From contig DASTOM010000039.1 of the NCBI GenBank assembly GCA_035762545.1, positions 1-56,916 of the forward strand: a stretch of 56,916 bases of DNA, in the 5' to 3' direction. Made by a program: the position numbers and the translations under genes. The notes below the pieces were generated by a model. That model was given only the letters and a program-made list of their open reading frames with translations. It had not been told where the DNA came from and did not search any database. Shown here piece by piece: positions 34,818-43,431 of the stretch. The DNA is from JANQRA01 sp035762545. Lineage in GTDB: Bacteria; Actinomycetota; Acidimicrobiia; Spongiisociales; ZC4RG35. Every line of letters begins with the position of its first letter. Within the stretch, counting starts at the first letter, position 1.

Positions 34818-35798
34818 TTGTCACCCAGGAACGACCAACTGGCCGTCCTTCGCAGGCTGAAGAGCGAGGGACGCATCAGCGAAGCCGAATATGACCGCCT
34901 GGCAGGAGACATCGCCACACCACGGGTCGAGGCCACCACTGTCGAGACAGAGCCGGTCGCGGAGCGAGGATTCGATGCCCATAGCCCCACCGGGGACCCC
35001 TCTCACCCCCAGGGCGAGGACCTCTCCGAGACCTCCGAGGACGACTTCACACTGGTCCCGCCGCTTCCACCGCGTCTTCGCGCGGATCTGAACCTCAACA
35101 CGATCGGTGTGATCCTGCTGGTGGGGCTGACGATGATCGTTCTCGCCACAGTGGGTGCCGTCTCGTGGTGGGTGTCTTTCCCGGCGATTCTCGTCCTGAT
35201 CACGACCCTCTTCGATGGCTGGCGGATCGTCACGGTGGGCGGGTCCCTGGTGGTGGCGGCGCTCCTGATCGTCGGGCTCGCCGCATCTGCAGGTGACAGT
35301 CCGACTCCTGAGCCCGAGGTGACGGCCACCGTTTCCCCTCCCAATCCCTTCCCACCAATCCCGGGGTCGCTCGGCATCTACATGGATCAGCTCCCCGACC
35401 TGTGGAATGAGGTCAGCGGAACGCCCCAGATCACCCGTGGTCTGACCCGGCACGACGAGATCGGCGAGTACGACACCTTCATCTACCGATTTGGCGAATG
35501 GGGTCGTGTCGCCGGTGCGTACGCACCGGGCAACGACGCGATCTTCGCCTTGCTGGTCACTGGCCAACTCGACGGAGAAGGCACCGAACAGCTCTACCTT
35601 CACACATGTCACCTGGTCGCTGCCTACTCCCCCGACTGCATCCATTCGTACCAGGAGGCTGGTCTCGCCGGATTGGCTCTCGCCGACTATCTCGGCCAGA
35701 CCCGCGAGGCGGAGTGGATGGTCGGTGAGTCGACATGGCGTCTCGAGATCGTCGGCAATGTGCTGACGATCAGGGTCTACGGGCCCGACGCGGCCTGA
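34818..35798 (+). CDS. Hypothetical membrane protein with an N-terminal SHOCT-like segment
   Basis: This 326-aa protein opens with QLAVLRRLKSEGRISEAEYD, which resembles the SHOCT motif, usually found at C-termini. A disordered acidic linker follows, then two or three membrane helices (residues 94-155), a Pro-rich linker and a C-terminal domain (residues ~180-326) of unknown fold with two Cys (LHTCHLV, YSPDCIHS). The TTG at 34818 follows AGGAGA. No family is recognised for the C-terminal domain. Confidence 0.55.
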   Translation: MSPRNDQLAVLRRLKSEGRISEAEYDRLAGDIATPRVEATTVETEPVAERGFDAHSPTGDPSHPQGEDLSETSEDDFTLVPPLPPRLRADLNLNTIGVILLVGLTMIVLATVGAVSWWVSFPAILVLITTLFDGWRIVTVGGSLVVAALLIVGLAASAGDSPTPEPEVTATVSPPNPFPPIPGSLGIYMDQLPDLWNEVSGTPQITRGLTRHDEIGEYDTFIYRFGEWGRVAGAYAPGNDAIFALLVTGQLDGEGTEQLYLHTCHLVAAYSPDCIHSYQEAGLAGLALADYLGQTREAEWMVGESTWRLEIVGNVLTIRVYGPDAA

Positions 35799-36164
35799 CA
35801 GCGATTCGTCGGGCCACCACCGCGCCATCCCAGCTCGACACCATCAGAACCGACCTCACCAACAAACCTGGGTAGCCCACAAACGCGTCAGGTGTCGTGG
35901 TGACCCTGATCGATGCCTCCGCTGAGACCGGCTGGGTGGGCGGGAGCCAATTGGCTGCCCGCCCACCCACTGTCCCCCTTCGTGATTGTGGGTGTGACTC
36001 TTGTCGCAGGACCGCGCCGCCGGATCATGTACACACCCACATCGATGTAATCGCTGAAGGCGTGGTTCGCGATACGGGTCGGTCGACCTACCTGGGCCGG
36101 CACCTCGTTCCTTCGCCTTGTCGACAATGGGACGGGGCATGTCGAGTCGACGTACGATCGGCAC
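35799..36164. other. 366-bp gene-free stretch
   Basis: No convincing coding frame is present. Short open frames on either strand here do not show coding composition or a ribosome binding site. The only structured element is a 35-bp palindrome at 35934-35968. The 3' end contains the start region of the Nudix gene, with a GTG at 36165 and no strong ribosome binding site. Confidence 0.5.
35934..35968. terminator. Long palindrome, probable bidirectional terminator
   Basis: GGGTGGGCGGG (35934-35944) pairs with CCCGCCCACCC (35958-35968). The centre, AGCCAATTGGCT (35945-35956), is itself palindromic, so the whole 35 bp folds as a near-perfect hairpin. There is no T-run, as is common for actinobacterial terminators. 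It lies 136 bp after the membrane protein stop. Confidence 0.5.
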
Positions 36165-36620
36165 GTGGAATCCCACGCACAGGACATAGCGGTGACGGTC
36201 GACCTCATTGCCTTCACGCACCGACACGACGTGTTGAACGTCGTCCTCGTGCAGCGCAGGCACGACCCGTACCAGTGGGGATGGGCCTTACCCGGGGGCT
36301 TTCTGGAAATCGACGAAGACCTCGCCGAGGGTGCCAGTCGGGAAATGCTGGAGGAGACGGGTTTGGCCGTCCCGTCGTCTCTTCTCACCCAGGTCGGTGC
36401 CTATGGAACCCCGGGCCGCGACCCGAGGATGCGGACCGTCACAGTTGCCTTCGCCGTGCTCGAGGACGATCTCGGCGAACCGAAGGGGGGAGACGACGCC
36501 GCGGCCGCCCGGCTCTGGTCGGTGAGCGAGGTTCTGGCCGACCCCCACTTTCTCGCATTCGACCACCTTCAGATCCTGACTGACGCCCTTGCGAAGCTTG
36601 GGTTGGGGGTACCTGGTTGA
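36165..36620 (+). CDS. Nudix hydrolase
   Basis: This 151-aa protein has a complete Nudix box at residues 45-67: G-x5-E-x7-R-E-x2-E-E-x-G, reading GFLEIDE then REMLEETGL. The start is at the GTG of 36165 (DIAVTVDLIAFTHRH). It hydrolyses nucleoside diphosphate derivatives, and the closest general class is ADP-ribose/NADH-type pyrophosphatases. The TGA overlaps the TTG start of xseA (TTGA), so it is co-translated with the exonuclease VII genes. The specific substrate is not predictable. Confidence 0.85.
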   Translation: MESHAQDIAVTVDLIAFTHRHDVLNVVLVQRRHDPYQWGWALPGGFLEIDEDLAEGASREMLEETGLAVPSSLLTQVGAYGTPGRDPRMRTVTVAFAVLEDDLGEPKGGDDAAAARLWSVSEVLADPHFLAFDHLQILTDALAKLGLGVPG

Positions 36621-37840
36621 CCGAAGTCTCGCTCACCGTCTCCCAGGTTCTCACCAGATTGCGTGAGGTGGTCGTCGGAGGATTTCCGTCGCCGGTCTGG
36701 ATTCGTGGTGAGGTCACCGGGTTACGCCGCACCAATCGTGGGGCCGGGTTCCTGCGGCTCGCCGACACAGAAACGCCCGGAGCATCATTGGAGGCCATGG
36801 CGCGTGGCGTGGTGATGGGCGATATCGACCGCATCCTCGGCGAGTCCGGATTGGGCAGTCTCCGCGACGGGGTCGAGGTTCGGCTCCGCGGCACCATCGA
36901 TGTCGACCAGCGGGGCTCGGTCGTGCGTCTCAACATTCTCGAGGTCGATCCCTCGTTCACGGCTGGGAAGCTCGCCCTGGACCGGGCCGAGGTCATCCGA
37001 CGGATGACCTCCGACGGGTCGATGAGAGCCAACCGCGTCCTGCCGATCCCGTTGGTCCCTCTGCGGGTGGGTCTGGTGACCAGCAGAGGCTCGGCGGCGC
37101 ACGGGGACTTCACGGACCAGCTTCGCCGCGCTCCGTACCGGTTCACTGTCATGACCGCGCACACGAGGGTCCAGGGGGACGAGGCGCCGGATGAGATCGC
37201 GGCCGCACTCAAAGCGATGATCGCACTCGATGTGGACGTCGTGGCCATGGTTCGTGGAGGTGGCTCCAAGCTCGACCTCGCTGCCTTCGACACCGAAGTC
37301 GTGGCGCGTGCCGTCTCCGCAATGCCTATCCCGGTGGTCACCGGGATAGGCCACGAGATGGATCGGTCGGTGAGCGATGAGGCTGCCGCGGTGGCCCAGA
37401 AGACCCCCAGCGCCGCCGGTGAGTGGCTGGTGGCTCGGGTGAAAGACTTCGCCGACCGGGTCGACGTGGCCCGACACACCATCAGGTCGGAAGCCTCGAG
37501 TGCGCTGAGGCGGCAGAGACAACTGGTGCGCACGGCAGCTTCCGACATATCGAGATCGAAAGAGACACTTCGTCGGCAACAGGACCATCTGTCTCGTCTC
37601 CGGAGCGATATCGCCCACGCCTCCCGTCAGGTGTTGGATCGACAGCGCGATCAGGTCCGCGGTCTCGACGAGTGGTTCTCCGCCGTCGATGTCGACTCCA
37701 CCCTCCGCCGCGGATTCGCCATCGTCACGAGGGACGACGGCAGCCTCGTGATCCGGTCGGTGGGGCAGGTGGCTGGAGGTGATCGGCTCAGAGTCCGGCT
37801 TGCGGACGGTACGGTCACGGTCACGGTGGTGGACGAATGA
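36617..37840 (+). CDS. xseA: Exodeoxyribonuclease VII large subunit
   Basis: This 407-aa protein has the N-terminal OB-fold typical of XseA (VWIRGEVTGLRRTNRGAGF) and the catalytic-core stretch LRVGLVTSRGSAAHGDFTDQ, AMVRGGGSKLDLAAFDTEVV and PVVTGIGHEMDRSVSDEAA. The C-terminal coiled-coil region (ARHTIRSEASSALRRQRQLV) follows. With XseB it degrades single-stranded DNA from either end to oligonucleotides. Length and motifs are normal. TTG at 36617 overlaps the Nudix stop, and the gene is followed by xseB with an ATGA overlap. Confidence 0.95.
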   Translation: MTEVSLTVSQVLTRLREVVVGGFPSPVWIRGEVTGLRRTNRGAGFLRLADTETPGASLEAMARGVVMGDIDRILGESGLGSLRDGVEVRLRGTIDVDQRGSVVRLNILEVDPSFTAGKLALDRAEVIRRMTSDGSMRANRVLPIPLVPLRVGLVTSRGSAAHGDFTDQLRRAPYRFTVMTAHTRVQGDEAPDEIAAALKAMIALDVDVVAMVRGGGSKLDLAAFDTEVVARAVSAMPIPVVTGIGHEMDRSVSDEAAAVAQKTPSAAGEWLVARVKDFADRVDVARHTIRSEASSALRRQRQLVRTAASDISRSKETLRRQQDHLSRLRSDIAHASRQVLDRQRDQVRGLDEWFSAVDVDSTLRRGFAIVTRDDGSLVIRSVGQVAGGDRLRVRLADGTVTVTVVDE

Positions 37841-38049
37841 GCGACCAGGAACTGACTTACAGCGCTGCGCTCGATGAGCTGCGGATGATCCATGCCAGGC
37901 TCCGGGCCGACGATGTGGATGTTGACCACCTCCTGGAGGACGTGTCTCGCGCCGCCGAGCTTCTCGAGTTCTGTCGGCGCCGGATCACAGCCGTCGGCGA
38001 GCAGTTGGACGAAGTCCTCGTCGAATTCGAACGTCCCGGAGAGGGCTGA
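37837..38049 (+). CDS. xseB: Exodeoxyribonuclease VII small subunit
   Basis: This 70-aa protein is mostly helix, with the XseB pattern: LTYSAALDELRMIHARLRAD, then DVDHLLEDVSRAAELLEFC, and a second helix RRRITAVGEQLDEVLVEFE. Several copies bind one XseA to form the active nuclease. Its ATG overlaps the xseA stop (ATGA at 37837-37840), fixing start and operon. Confidence 0.95.
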   Translation: MSDQELTYSAALDELRMIHARLRADDVDVDHLLEDVSRAAELLEFCRRRITAVGEQLDEVLVEFERPGEG

Positions 38050-38050
38050 A

Positions 38051-39130
38051 TCAGCGAGTTCTGATCAGGATGAGGTGATCGGCTGCCGACTCGGCACCCC
38101 ACACCTCACCGGGGCGACCGTGGATCTGTCGCACATCGCCGGGATCATGGGGCAGCTCCAGGACGGTGAACTGCTCGGTGGCCGGGTCGAAACGGACCAT
38201 CGCGTTCGCCGAGAAGTCGGACAGCCAGACGATGTCCATCTCGTCGACATAGACGGCATACGTCGATGCCTCGCCCGGTAGCGACCAGGTCTTCCACTCA
38301 CCCGTCGTCGGCGTGTAACGACTGACGTTGCCGCTGTTCCACTCGCTCACCCAGATGTTTCCCTCGGAGTCGCCCCACACCCGGCGTGCCCCCTGCTCGG
38401 GGGTGGGAGGCTCATGCACCGTTACCGCGCCGCCCTCGCCTATCTCACCGACGTATGACCCGGCGAGGGACGCATAGAACACGAGACCAGCGGTGTGGGT
38501 GATCCCGTAGGGGCCGCGACCCTCAGGTGCGTCGTAGACGTCCATATCGCCGGTGTCCGGCCGCAGGGCACCGGCGACGCCCTCTTGCCCGGTGAACCAG
38601 AGAGTCCCATCGACATCGAAGACGGCCGTGTTCAGGTTGGCATCAGCCCGGTCCGATGGGAGCTCGTAGACGGTCACCTCGGCGGTTTCCGGATCGACCG
38701 ACACGATCGCGTTGAGCCCCCCGTCAGTGATCCAGGGCTTACCGTCATCGGACACGATCACCCCATGGGGCCGCGATCCGGGCCCGAGGTCGATGTGTCT
38801 GGTCTCGCCGGTTGTGGGGTCGAGCCAGCCGAGCTCCCCGGATCCTTGTGCGGTGTACCAGACACCGCCGTCAATGGCCGGCGCCACGTCGTGAGGTCTG
38901 GAGCCCGCGGGCACCGGGAACGACTCGATGGTCAGAGAGTCGGGGGCCAACGTCGAGGTCGTGGTGATCGGAGCGGGGGTCGACGTCGTTGTGGCTGGCA
39001 CCGGCTGGGTGGTCGCAGCGGACGTAGTCGATGTCGTGCTGGGGTCGGCGGCGGTGGTTGTTGTGGCGCCACCGCCGACAGCCGCGCAGGCGGTCAGGAC
39101 AAGGAGTGTGGCGAGGACAGTCGCCCTCAT
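38051..39130 (-). CDS. Virginiamycin B lyase-like (Vgb) propeller lipoprotein
   Basis: This 359-aa protein has a lipobox LVLTAC (Cys15), a long Thr/Ser-rich linker (residues 22-68) and a seven-bladed propeller with repeated segments such as GGVWYTAQGSGELGWLDP, GKPWITDGGLNAIVSVDP, GTLWFTGQEGVAGALRPD and GNIWVSEWNSGNVSRYTP. That is the Vgb/streptogramin-lyase family fold. Most family members on the cell surface have no proven lyase activity. It is convergent with xseB, with 1 bp between the stops. Confidence 0.75.
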   Translation of the reverse strand: MRATVLATLLVLTACAAVGGGATTTTAADPSTTSTTSAATTQPVPATTTSTPAPITTTSTLAPDSLTIESFPVPAGSRPHDVAPAIDGGVWYTAQGSGELGWLDPTTGETRHIDLGPGSRPHGVIVSDDGKPWITDGGLNAIVSVDPETAEVTVYELPSDRADANLNTAVFDVDGTLWFTGQEGVAGALRPDTGDMDVYDAPEGRGPYGITHTAGLVFYASLAGSYVGEIGEGGAVTVHEPPTPEQGARRVWGDSEGNIWVSEWNSGNVSRYTPTTGEWKTWSLPGEASTYAVYVDEMDIVWLSDFSANAMVRFDPATEQFTVLELPHDPGDVRQIHGRPGEVWGAESAADHLILIRTR

Positions 39131-39194
39131 CTCCTCGAACCTACCCAGGAGACTGCGCTAGTCGGCCGATTTCAGAGCGCTCTAACGTCGATAC

Positions 39195-40091
39195 GTGGTC
39201 GGAGTCCTAGTCAATGTCCTGGTGCCCGTGTTCGGCATCGTGGCTGTCGGCTTTGTCGTTGCCAGGGTGATCGGAGCCGAGACCAGGACACTCGCCACTC
39301 TCTCCTACTGGATCCTCGGGCCAGTCTTCATCTTCGAGATCCTCTCCACCGCAAGACTGTCCCCCGACGTGGTCCTCAAGATCGTCGTCGCCAGTCTGGC
39401 GACGATGGTCGTGGTCGGCGTCATCGCCTATGGCCTGATGCGTCCCTTCGGCGCCACGTTCTCCGTGGGCGCGGCCACGGTGCTGACCGCTACGCACGGC
39501 AACGTCGGCAACTTCGGGTTGGCTATCTGCGCCTTCGCCTTCGGCGACGAAGTGCTTCCGATTGCGGGGATCGTCATGGTCGCCGTCAACACCCTCGGCA
39601 TCCTGGTGGGAGTGGGCCTCGCCTCGGTCCGGAATGGCTCGCTGCTTCGGGCCGTTGGGACCGCGGTCGGTTCACCTCTTGCTCTGGCGGTCATCCCGGC
39701 GCTGTGGGTCAACCTCACCGATGCCACCCTCCCCCTGTGGCTGGCCCGTCCGGTGAGCCTGCTCGCGGCGGCGATGATCCCGGTGATGCTGCTCACGCTG
39801 GGGATCCAGTTGGCCGGAATGCAGGCCCGGCTTCCCTCACCGAGGCTCGTCGTCCCGGTGTCGCTCAAGTTGGTCGCCGCTCCGCTGGTGGCGGTGGGTT
39901 TCGTAACCCTGCTGACCCTCGACGGGGACCCGGGGAGAGTGGTCGTCCTCCAGGCGGCGATGCCGGCGGCGGTCTTCACCTCGCTGATCGCTCTCGAGCA
40001 CGACCTGGAGGCGGACTACGTCACCTCGGTGGTGCTCGTCGGCACCCTCCTGTCGGCAGTCACCCTTCCGGTGGTCATCTCGCTGCTCTAG
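39195..40091 (+). CDS. AEC (auxin efflux carrier) family transporter
   Basis: This 298-aa protein has about ten membrane helices in two halves: LVNVLVPVFGIVAVGFVVAR, GPVFIFEILSTARLS, ATVLTATHGNVGNFGLAICA, LWLARPVSLLAAAMIPVMLL and the final LEADYVTSVVLVGTLLSAVT. The THGNVGNFG motif is typical of AEC carriers such as malate/malonate transporters. The GTG at 39195 has no strong ribosome binding site. The substrate is unknown. It is convergent with the MetE-like gene downstream, with 64 bp between their stops. Confidence 0.8.
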   Translation: MVGVLVNVLVPVFGIVAVGFVVARVIGAETRTLATLSYWILGPVFIFEILSTARLSPDVVLKIVVASLATMVVVGVIAYGLMRPFGATFSVGAATVLTATHGNVGNFGLAICAFAFGDEVLPIAGIVMVAVNTLGILVGVGLASVRNGSLLRAVGTAVGSPLALAVIPALWVNLTDATLPLWLARPVSLLAAAMIPVMLLTLGIQLAGMQARLPSPRLVVPVSLKLVAAPLVAVGFVTLLTLDGDPGRVVVLQAAMPAAVFTSLIALEHDLEADYVTSVVLVGTLLSAVTLPVVISLL

Positions 40092-40155
40092 GGCTCGAAA
40101 TGGGAGGTTGACTCGGCTTACAGGCGCTGTGGAGCCGGGTATCGGCCCTACAGCA

Positions 40156-41166
40156 TCAGGAGAGCGAGAGGGCCGCTCCGGCGCCGAGAGCGGTCATCTT
40201 GGCCCGGGCGACCTCTCGGGAGAGGGGGACCATTCCGCAGTTGGTCGATGGGAAGATGCGGTCTGGAGGGATGTGAACGGCAACCGATTCGATGAGAGCG
40301 GCCACCTCGTCGGAGGTCTCGACCCGGTCCGTCGCCACGTCGATGACCCCGGCCTGGACACTCTTGTCACCGAGAAGGTCGAGCACCTCCAACGGGACGT
40401 TGGACCCGGCGATCTCCAGCGAAACCTGGTCGATCGATGAACCAGCCAGGACCGGAAAGGTCGACTCATACTGACGCCACTCAGGGCCGAGACCGCTCTT
40501 CCAGTCGATGTTTGCCTTCACGCCATAGCCGTAACAGATGTGGACCGCGGTGGTCGCGGCGATCCCGTCAACGGCGCGATTGAGAGCAACGACGCCCCAG
40601 TCACCGACCTCGTCGAGGAAGACGTTGAAGGCCGGCTCGTCGAGCTGGATGAGATCGACACCAGCTGCCTCGAGCTCACGCGCCTCGGCGTTCAGCGCCT
40701 CTGCGAAGACCATCGCCAGCGTTTCACGATCCCCGTAGTGGTCGTCCTGGAGAGTGTCGACCATGGTCATCGGACCGGGCAGCTGCATCTTGATGGGCCG
40801 GTCGGTGAGCGACCTCAAGAATTTGGCGTCGTCCACGAAGACACCACGAGTCCGGGAAACCGGTGCAACTACTCGAGGCACGGAAGCCTCATACCTACGC
40901 CGGATCGTGACGGTGGCGCGGTTGACTGCATCGACGCCGTCCAACCCTTCGATGAAAGTGGTGACGAAGTGTTGACGGGTCTGCTCGCCGTCGGACACGA
41001 TGCCGAGGCCTGCCGTCTCCTGCTCGGCCACGGCGACCCGGACCGCATCCAGCTGTGCCTCCCGCAAGTCGTCCCCAGCGAGGCGCCACCCCGCCCAGAG
41101 TTGGTCATCGGAGGCAAGCCAACGGGGCTTGGGGAGACTGCCGGCGATCGTGGCCCGAGACGACAA
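40156..41166 (-). CDS. Short MetE-like (cobalamin-independent methionine synthase C-terminal) protein
   Basis: This 336-aa protein is only the catalytic barrel of MetE: AGSLPKPRWL, GIVSDGEQTRQHF, KMQLPGPMTMVDTL, DLIQLDEPAFNV, VHICYGYG (His-x-Cys) and PSTNCGM (Cys). The His, two Cys and Glu of DQVSLEIAG are the expected zinc ligands. The N-terminal MetE repeat is absent, as in 'core-MetE' (Mes) enzymes that use methylcobalamin or other methyl donors. The TTG start at 41166 is 5 bp after the stop of the upstream conservon ATPase gene, so it may be transcribed with it. Confidence 0.8.
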   Translation of the reverse strand: MSSRATIAGSLPKPRWLASDDQLWAGWRLAGDDLREAQLDAVRVAVAEQETAGLGIVSDGEQTRQHFVTTFIEGLDGVDAVNRATVTIRRRYEASVPRVVAPVSRTRGVFVDDAKFLRSLTDRPIKMQLPGPMTMVDTLQDDHYGDRETLAMVFAEALNAEARELEAAGVDLIQLDEPAFNVFLDEVGDWGVVALNRAVDGIAATTAVHICYGYGVKANIDWKSGLGPEWRQYESTFPVLAGSSIDQVSLEIAGSNVPLEVLDLLGDKSVQAGVIDVATDRVETSDEVAALIESVAVHIPPDRIFPSTNCGMVPLSREVARAKMTALGAGAALSLS

Positions 41167-41171
41167 CCGGG

Positions 41172-42014
41172 TCAGCCAGCGTCGGGGAGGCCCTTGCGGC
41201 CGGCGTCTCGCCGGCCATCCTGGAAGTGGGCCAGGGCGGATCTGAGGTCGATTGCGGCCTCGGAGGACAGGACGCTGGGCTCGTCTTCCACCACCGGGAA
41301 GTTCTCACCCGGGACCCTCGTCGGCAATGTCGCCACCATCGCCGTCGGTTCGAGGTCGATCGAGAGGTCAGGCGAACCACTACGGGTTCGACCGTTGCCC
41401 ATCGGTCTGCCAGATGCGCCGGCGCGCAGGGGGGCGAAGATCGATTCGAGGAAGTCCTCTACGTCCATCACCGGTGCATCCTCGGTGAGTTCGATCGTGA
41501 CGTCCGGACCGGGAGCGAACACCGGCTCTGGGGCAGGTCGACTTGGCAGGGTGCTGACCCGTGACGGCGCCGGAGTGGATCGAGCTGGCAGGATCACACC
41601 CGCAGGAACCGTTACAGTCGCCGTGGTACCGGGCGATCCCGGGGCCAACCGGACGTCGAGCCCGTGCTTCGCAGCCAGGCGCGCTACGACCGTCACCCCC
41701 AGCGACATCTCACCGTCACGGGTAGATGGCGGCCTGGCCAACAGCCGATTCAGGGCTTCGATCATCGTCTGGGAGATACCAACTCCGTCGTCAGAGATAG
41801 CAAAGACATATGCGCCGTCGACGAATCTGCCACTCACCCGGACGGTCTGGTCGGGCGCTGAGAACGCGGCACCGTTGTCGACCAGCTCTGCGATCACCTG
41901 AGAGAGGGCGGCCACAGACTCGGCGCCGACCTCCCCGGGCTCGAGTGTGGTCACCTCGACACGCCCCGCCTCGACACCGCCTAGGGCAATGCTCATGAAC
42001 TCGGTGATATCCAT
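41172..42014 (-). CDS. Soluble HATPase-domain protein of the conservon cluster
   Basis: This 280-aa protein has a HATPase_c domain with N-box SQVIAELVDNGAAFSAP, G1 box ISDDGVGIS and GVTVVARLAAKHGLDVRLAP. There is no membrane helix and no phosphorylatable-His helix. The C-terminal ~120 residues are disordered and acidic and end in AIDLRSALAHFQDGRR, resembling the tail of the conservon kinase (AIGIRSALTAFDRGRR). It looks like a cut-down paralogue of CvnA and might compete for, or bind, the same partner. It is last in the run of conservon genes and is followed by the MetE-like gene. Confidence 0.75.
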   Translation of the reverse strand: MDITEFMSIALGGVEAGRVEVTTLEPGEVGAESVAALSQVIAELVDNGAAFSAPDQTVRVSGRFVDGAYVFAISDDGVGISQTMIEALNRLLARPPSTRDGEMSLGVTVVARLAAKHGLDVRLAPGSPGTTATVTVPAGVILPARSTPAPSRVSTLPSRPAPEPVFAPGPDVTIELTEDAPVMDVEDFLESIFAPLRAGASGRPMGNGRTRSGSPDLSIDLEPTAMVATLPTRVPGENFPVVEDEPSVLSSEAAIDLRSALAHFQDGRRDAGRKGLPDAG

Positions 42015-42060
42015 CTAGCTCAAACCCTATCTCTGGCGGCGTCGGGCGGCCAAGGACCAC

Positions 42061-42648
42061 TCACCCCGTCGCCGCCTCGCTCGTCGCCATGTCGAGCGCA
42101 TGCTCGACAACCGCGATCAGAGCGTCCTGGACTTCGCTTCGGACCCGAGCGTCGCAGTACATGATGGGGATACGGGTGTCGATCTGGAGAGCATTGCGCA
42201 CTTCCTCGATGCCGTGCACACGTGTCCCGTCGAAGGTGTTGATGGCGACAACGAACGGGGTCTGTCGTTTCTCGAAAAAGTCGATGGCCGCAAAACAGTC
42301 TTCGATTCGCCGCGTGTCGACGAGAACGACCGCGCCTATCGCACCACGCGCCAGCTCATTCCACATGAAATGGAATCGGGTCTGACCCGGTGTTCCGAAC
42401 AGGTAGAGGACCAGATCGTGTTTCAGGCTGATGCGCCCGAAGTCCATGGCCACAGTCGTCGTGGTCTTGGTGCCGCTCTCGTAGAGGTCGTCGACATCGA
42501 TACTCGCCTCGGTGATCAGCGCCTCGCTACGAATAGGCTCGATCTCCGAGATCGCACCGACGAACGTCGTCTTGCCGACACCGAAGCCTCCGGCAACGAC
42601 GATCTTGACCGGTGTCCGGCCTCTCGTTTCAGAGTGACTTGATTCCAT
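42061..42648 (-). CDS. Conservon GTPase (CvnD-like)
   Basis: This 195-aa Ras-like GTPase has P-loop GGFGVGKTTF (residues 20-29), the switch region TTTVAMDFGRI, G3-like LFGTPGQTRFHFMW and G4-like AINTFDG. It matches the ATP/GTP-binding protein that ends Streptomyces conservons (CvnD). It probably cycles between GTP and GDP under control of the roadblock partner and forms a membrane complex with the kinase. The ATG at 42648 overlaps the end of the DUF742 gene by 20 bp. Confidence 0.9.
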   Translation of the reverse strand: MESSHSETRGRTPVKIVVAGGFGVGKTTFVGAISEIEPIRSEALITEASIDVDDLYESGTKTTTTVAMDFGRISLKHDLVLYLFGTPGQTRFHFMWNELARGAIGAVVLVDTRRIEDCFAAIDFFEKRQTPFVVAINTFDGTRVHGIEEVRNALQIDTRIPIMYCDARVRSEVQDALIAVVEHALDMATSEAATG

Positions 42649-43006
42649 CGAGGACTTTCTGGAGGAGGTCTGTGTACCCCGAGTCAGAGCGGTCGATCGC
42701 GGGCGGGTCGCTGACCGTCACCGCTCCGTGAGAACGCAGGTCGGCGACGAGGACCCTCACCACCCCGATCGGGACATCGAGGAGCGCAGACAGTTCGATC
42801 AGCGCCTTCTCCTCACGGCTCCAGCCGATGATCTCGGCGGCCTCCCATTTGAACATGTGCCGCATCTTCAAGCCGTGGGTGGTGGTCGCCACCTGTGCTT
42901 CCAGCGCTATCGCCGGTGCACCGAACCCGGTGCGGCCGCCGGTCATGACGTAAGGCCGAACCACACGTCCGCCTTGTCGGGTGGCGGGGAGGTCCCAGAC
43001 GCTCAT
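42629..43006 (-). CDS. DUF742 protein (CvnC-like)
   Basis: This 125-aa protein has the DUF742 pattern: VRPYVMTGGRTGF, then a winged-helix-like AALIELSALLDVPIGVVRVL region and VADLRSHGAVTV. In conservons CvnC binds the other subunits and may act as an adaptor. The start at 43006 overlaps the stop of the roadblock gene (ATGA), and its end overlaps the GTPase start, so the genes are translationally coupled. Confidence 0.9.
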   Translation of the reverse strand: MSVWDLPATRQGGRVVRPYVMTGGRTGFGAPAIALEAQVATTTHGLKMRHMFKWEAAEIIGWSREEKALIELSALLDVPIGVVRVLVADLRSHGAVTVSDPPAIDRSDSGYTDLLQKVLDGIKSL

Positions 43007-43431
43007 TCGCCTTGCAGAAGCTGAGCCTTCAGTTCCTGACGGACTTCGGCAGTGAGACTCTCCCCAACTCTCTGCACGAATATCGACATCTCGAAGGCGA
43101 TGGTCCCCATGTCGACGTCCTTCTCGGTGAGACAGCAGATGAGCGATCCGTCCCTTATCCCGGTGACGAACAGCCAGCCCCGTTGCATCTCGACGATCAC
43201 GTTGGACACCGGACCGGCGCCGAAGCGCCCGGCCGATCCGTAGGCCAGACCGATCATCCCTGACGAGACGGCGGCCAGTCGTTCTGCAGTGTCGCGATCG
43301 ACCCCATCCGACTTGGCCAGTGCCATCCCGTCCGAGGACACGACAACGGCCTGCTTTATCGCAGGGACCGAGTCGCAGAGCCTGGCGAGAAGCCAGTTGA
43401 GATTGGTTGCGGCCCTTGTGGTCATGGTCAT
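43003..43431 (-). CDS. Roadblock/LC7 protein (CvnB-like)
   Basis: This 142-aa protein has the roadblock/LC7 fold: NWLLARLCDSVPAIKQAVVV, SSDGMALAKSDGVDRDTAER and GWLFVTGIRDGSLICCL. In Streptomyces, CvnB is thought to regulate the CvnD GTPase, like MglB and MglA. The ATG at 43431 overlaps the kinase stop (ATGA). An ATG six bases later is the alternative start. Confidence 0.9.
   Translation of the reverse strand: MTMTTRAATNLNWLLARLCDSVPAIKQAVVVSSDGMALAKSDGVDRDTAERLAAVSSGMIGLAYGSAGRFGAGPVSNVIVEMQRGWLFVTGIRDGSLICCLTEKDVDMGTIAFEMSIFVQRVGESLTAEVRQELKAQLLQGE

Noticed and set aside
38495..40111. 538-aa open frame spanning the Vgb-like and AEC genes
   Set aside because: It is Arg/Gly-rich with no motif and crosses two well-supported genes.
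40540..41901. 453-aa plus-strand open frame opposite MetE-like and conservon ATPase genes
   Set aside because: It covers parts of two real minus-strand genes with zinc ligands and an ATPase N-box. No family is visible in it.
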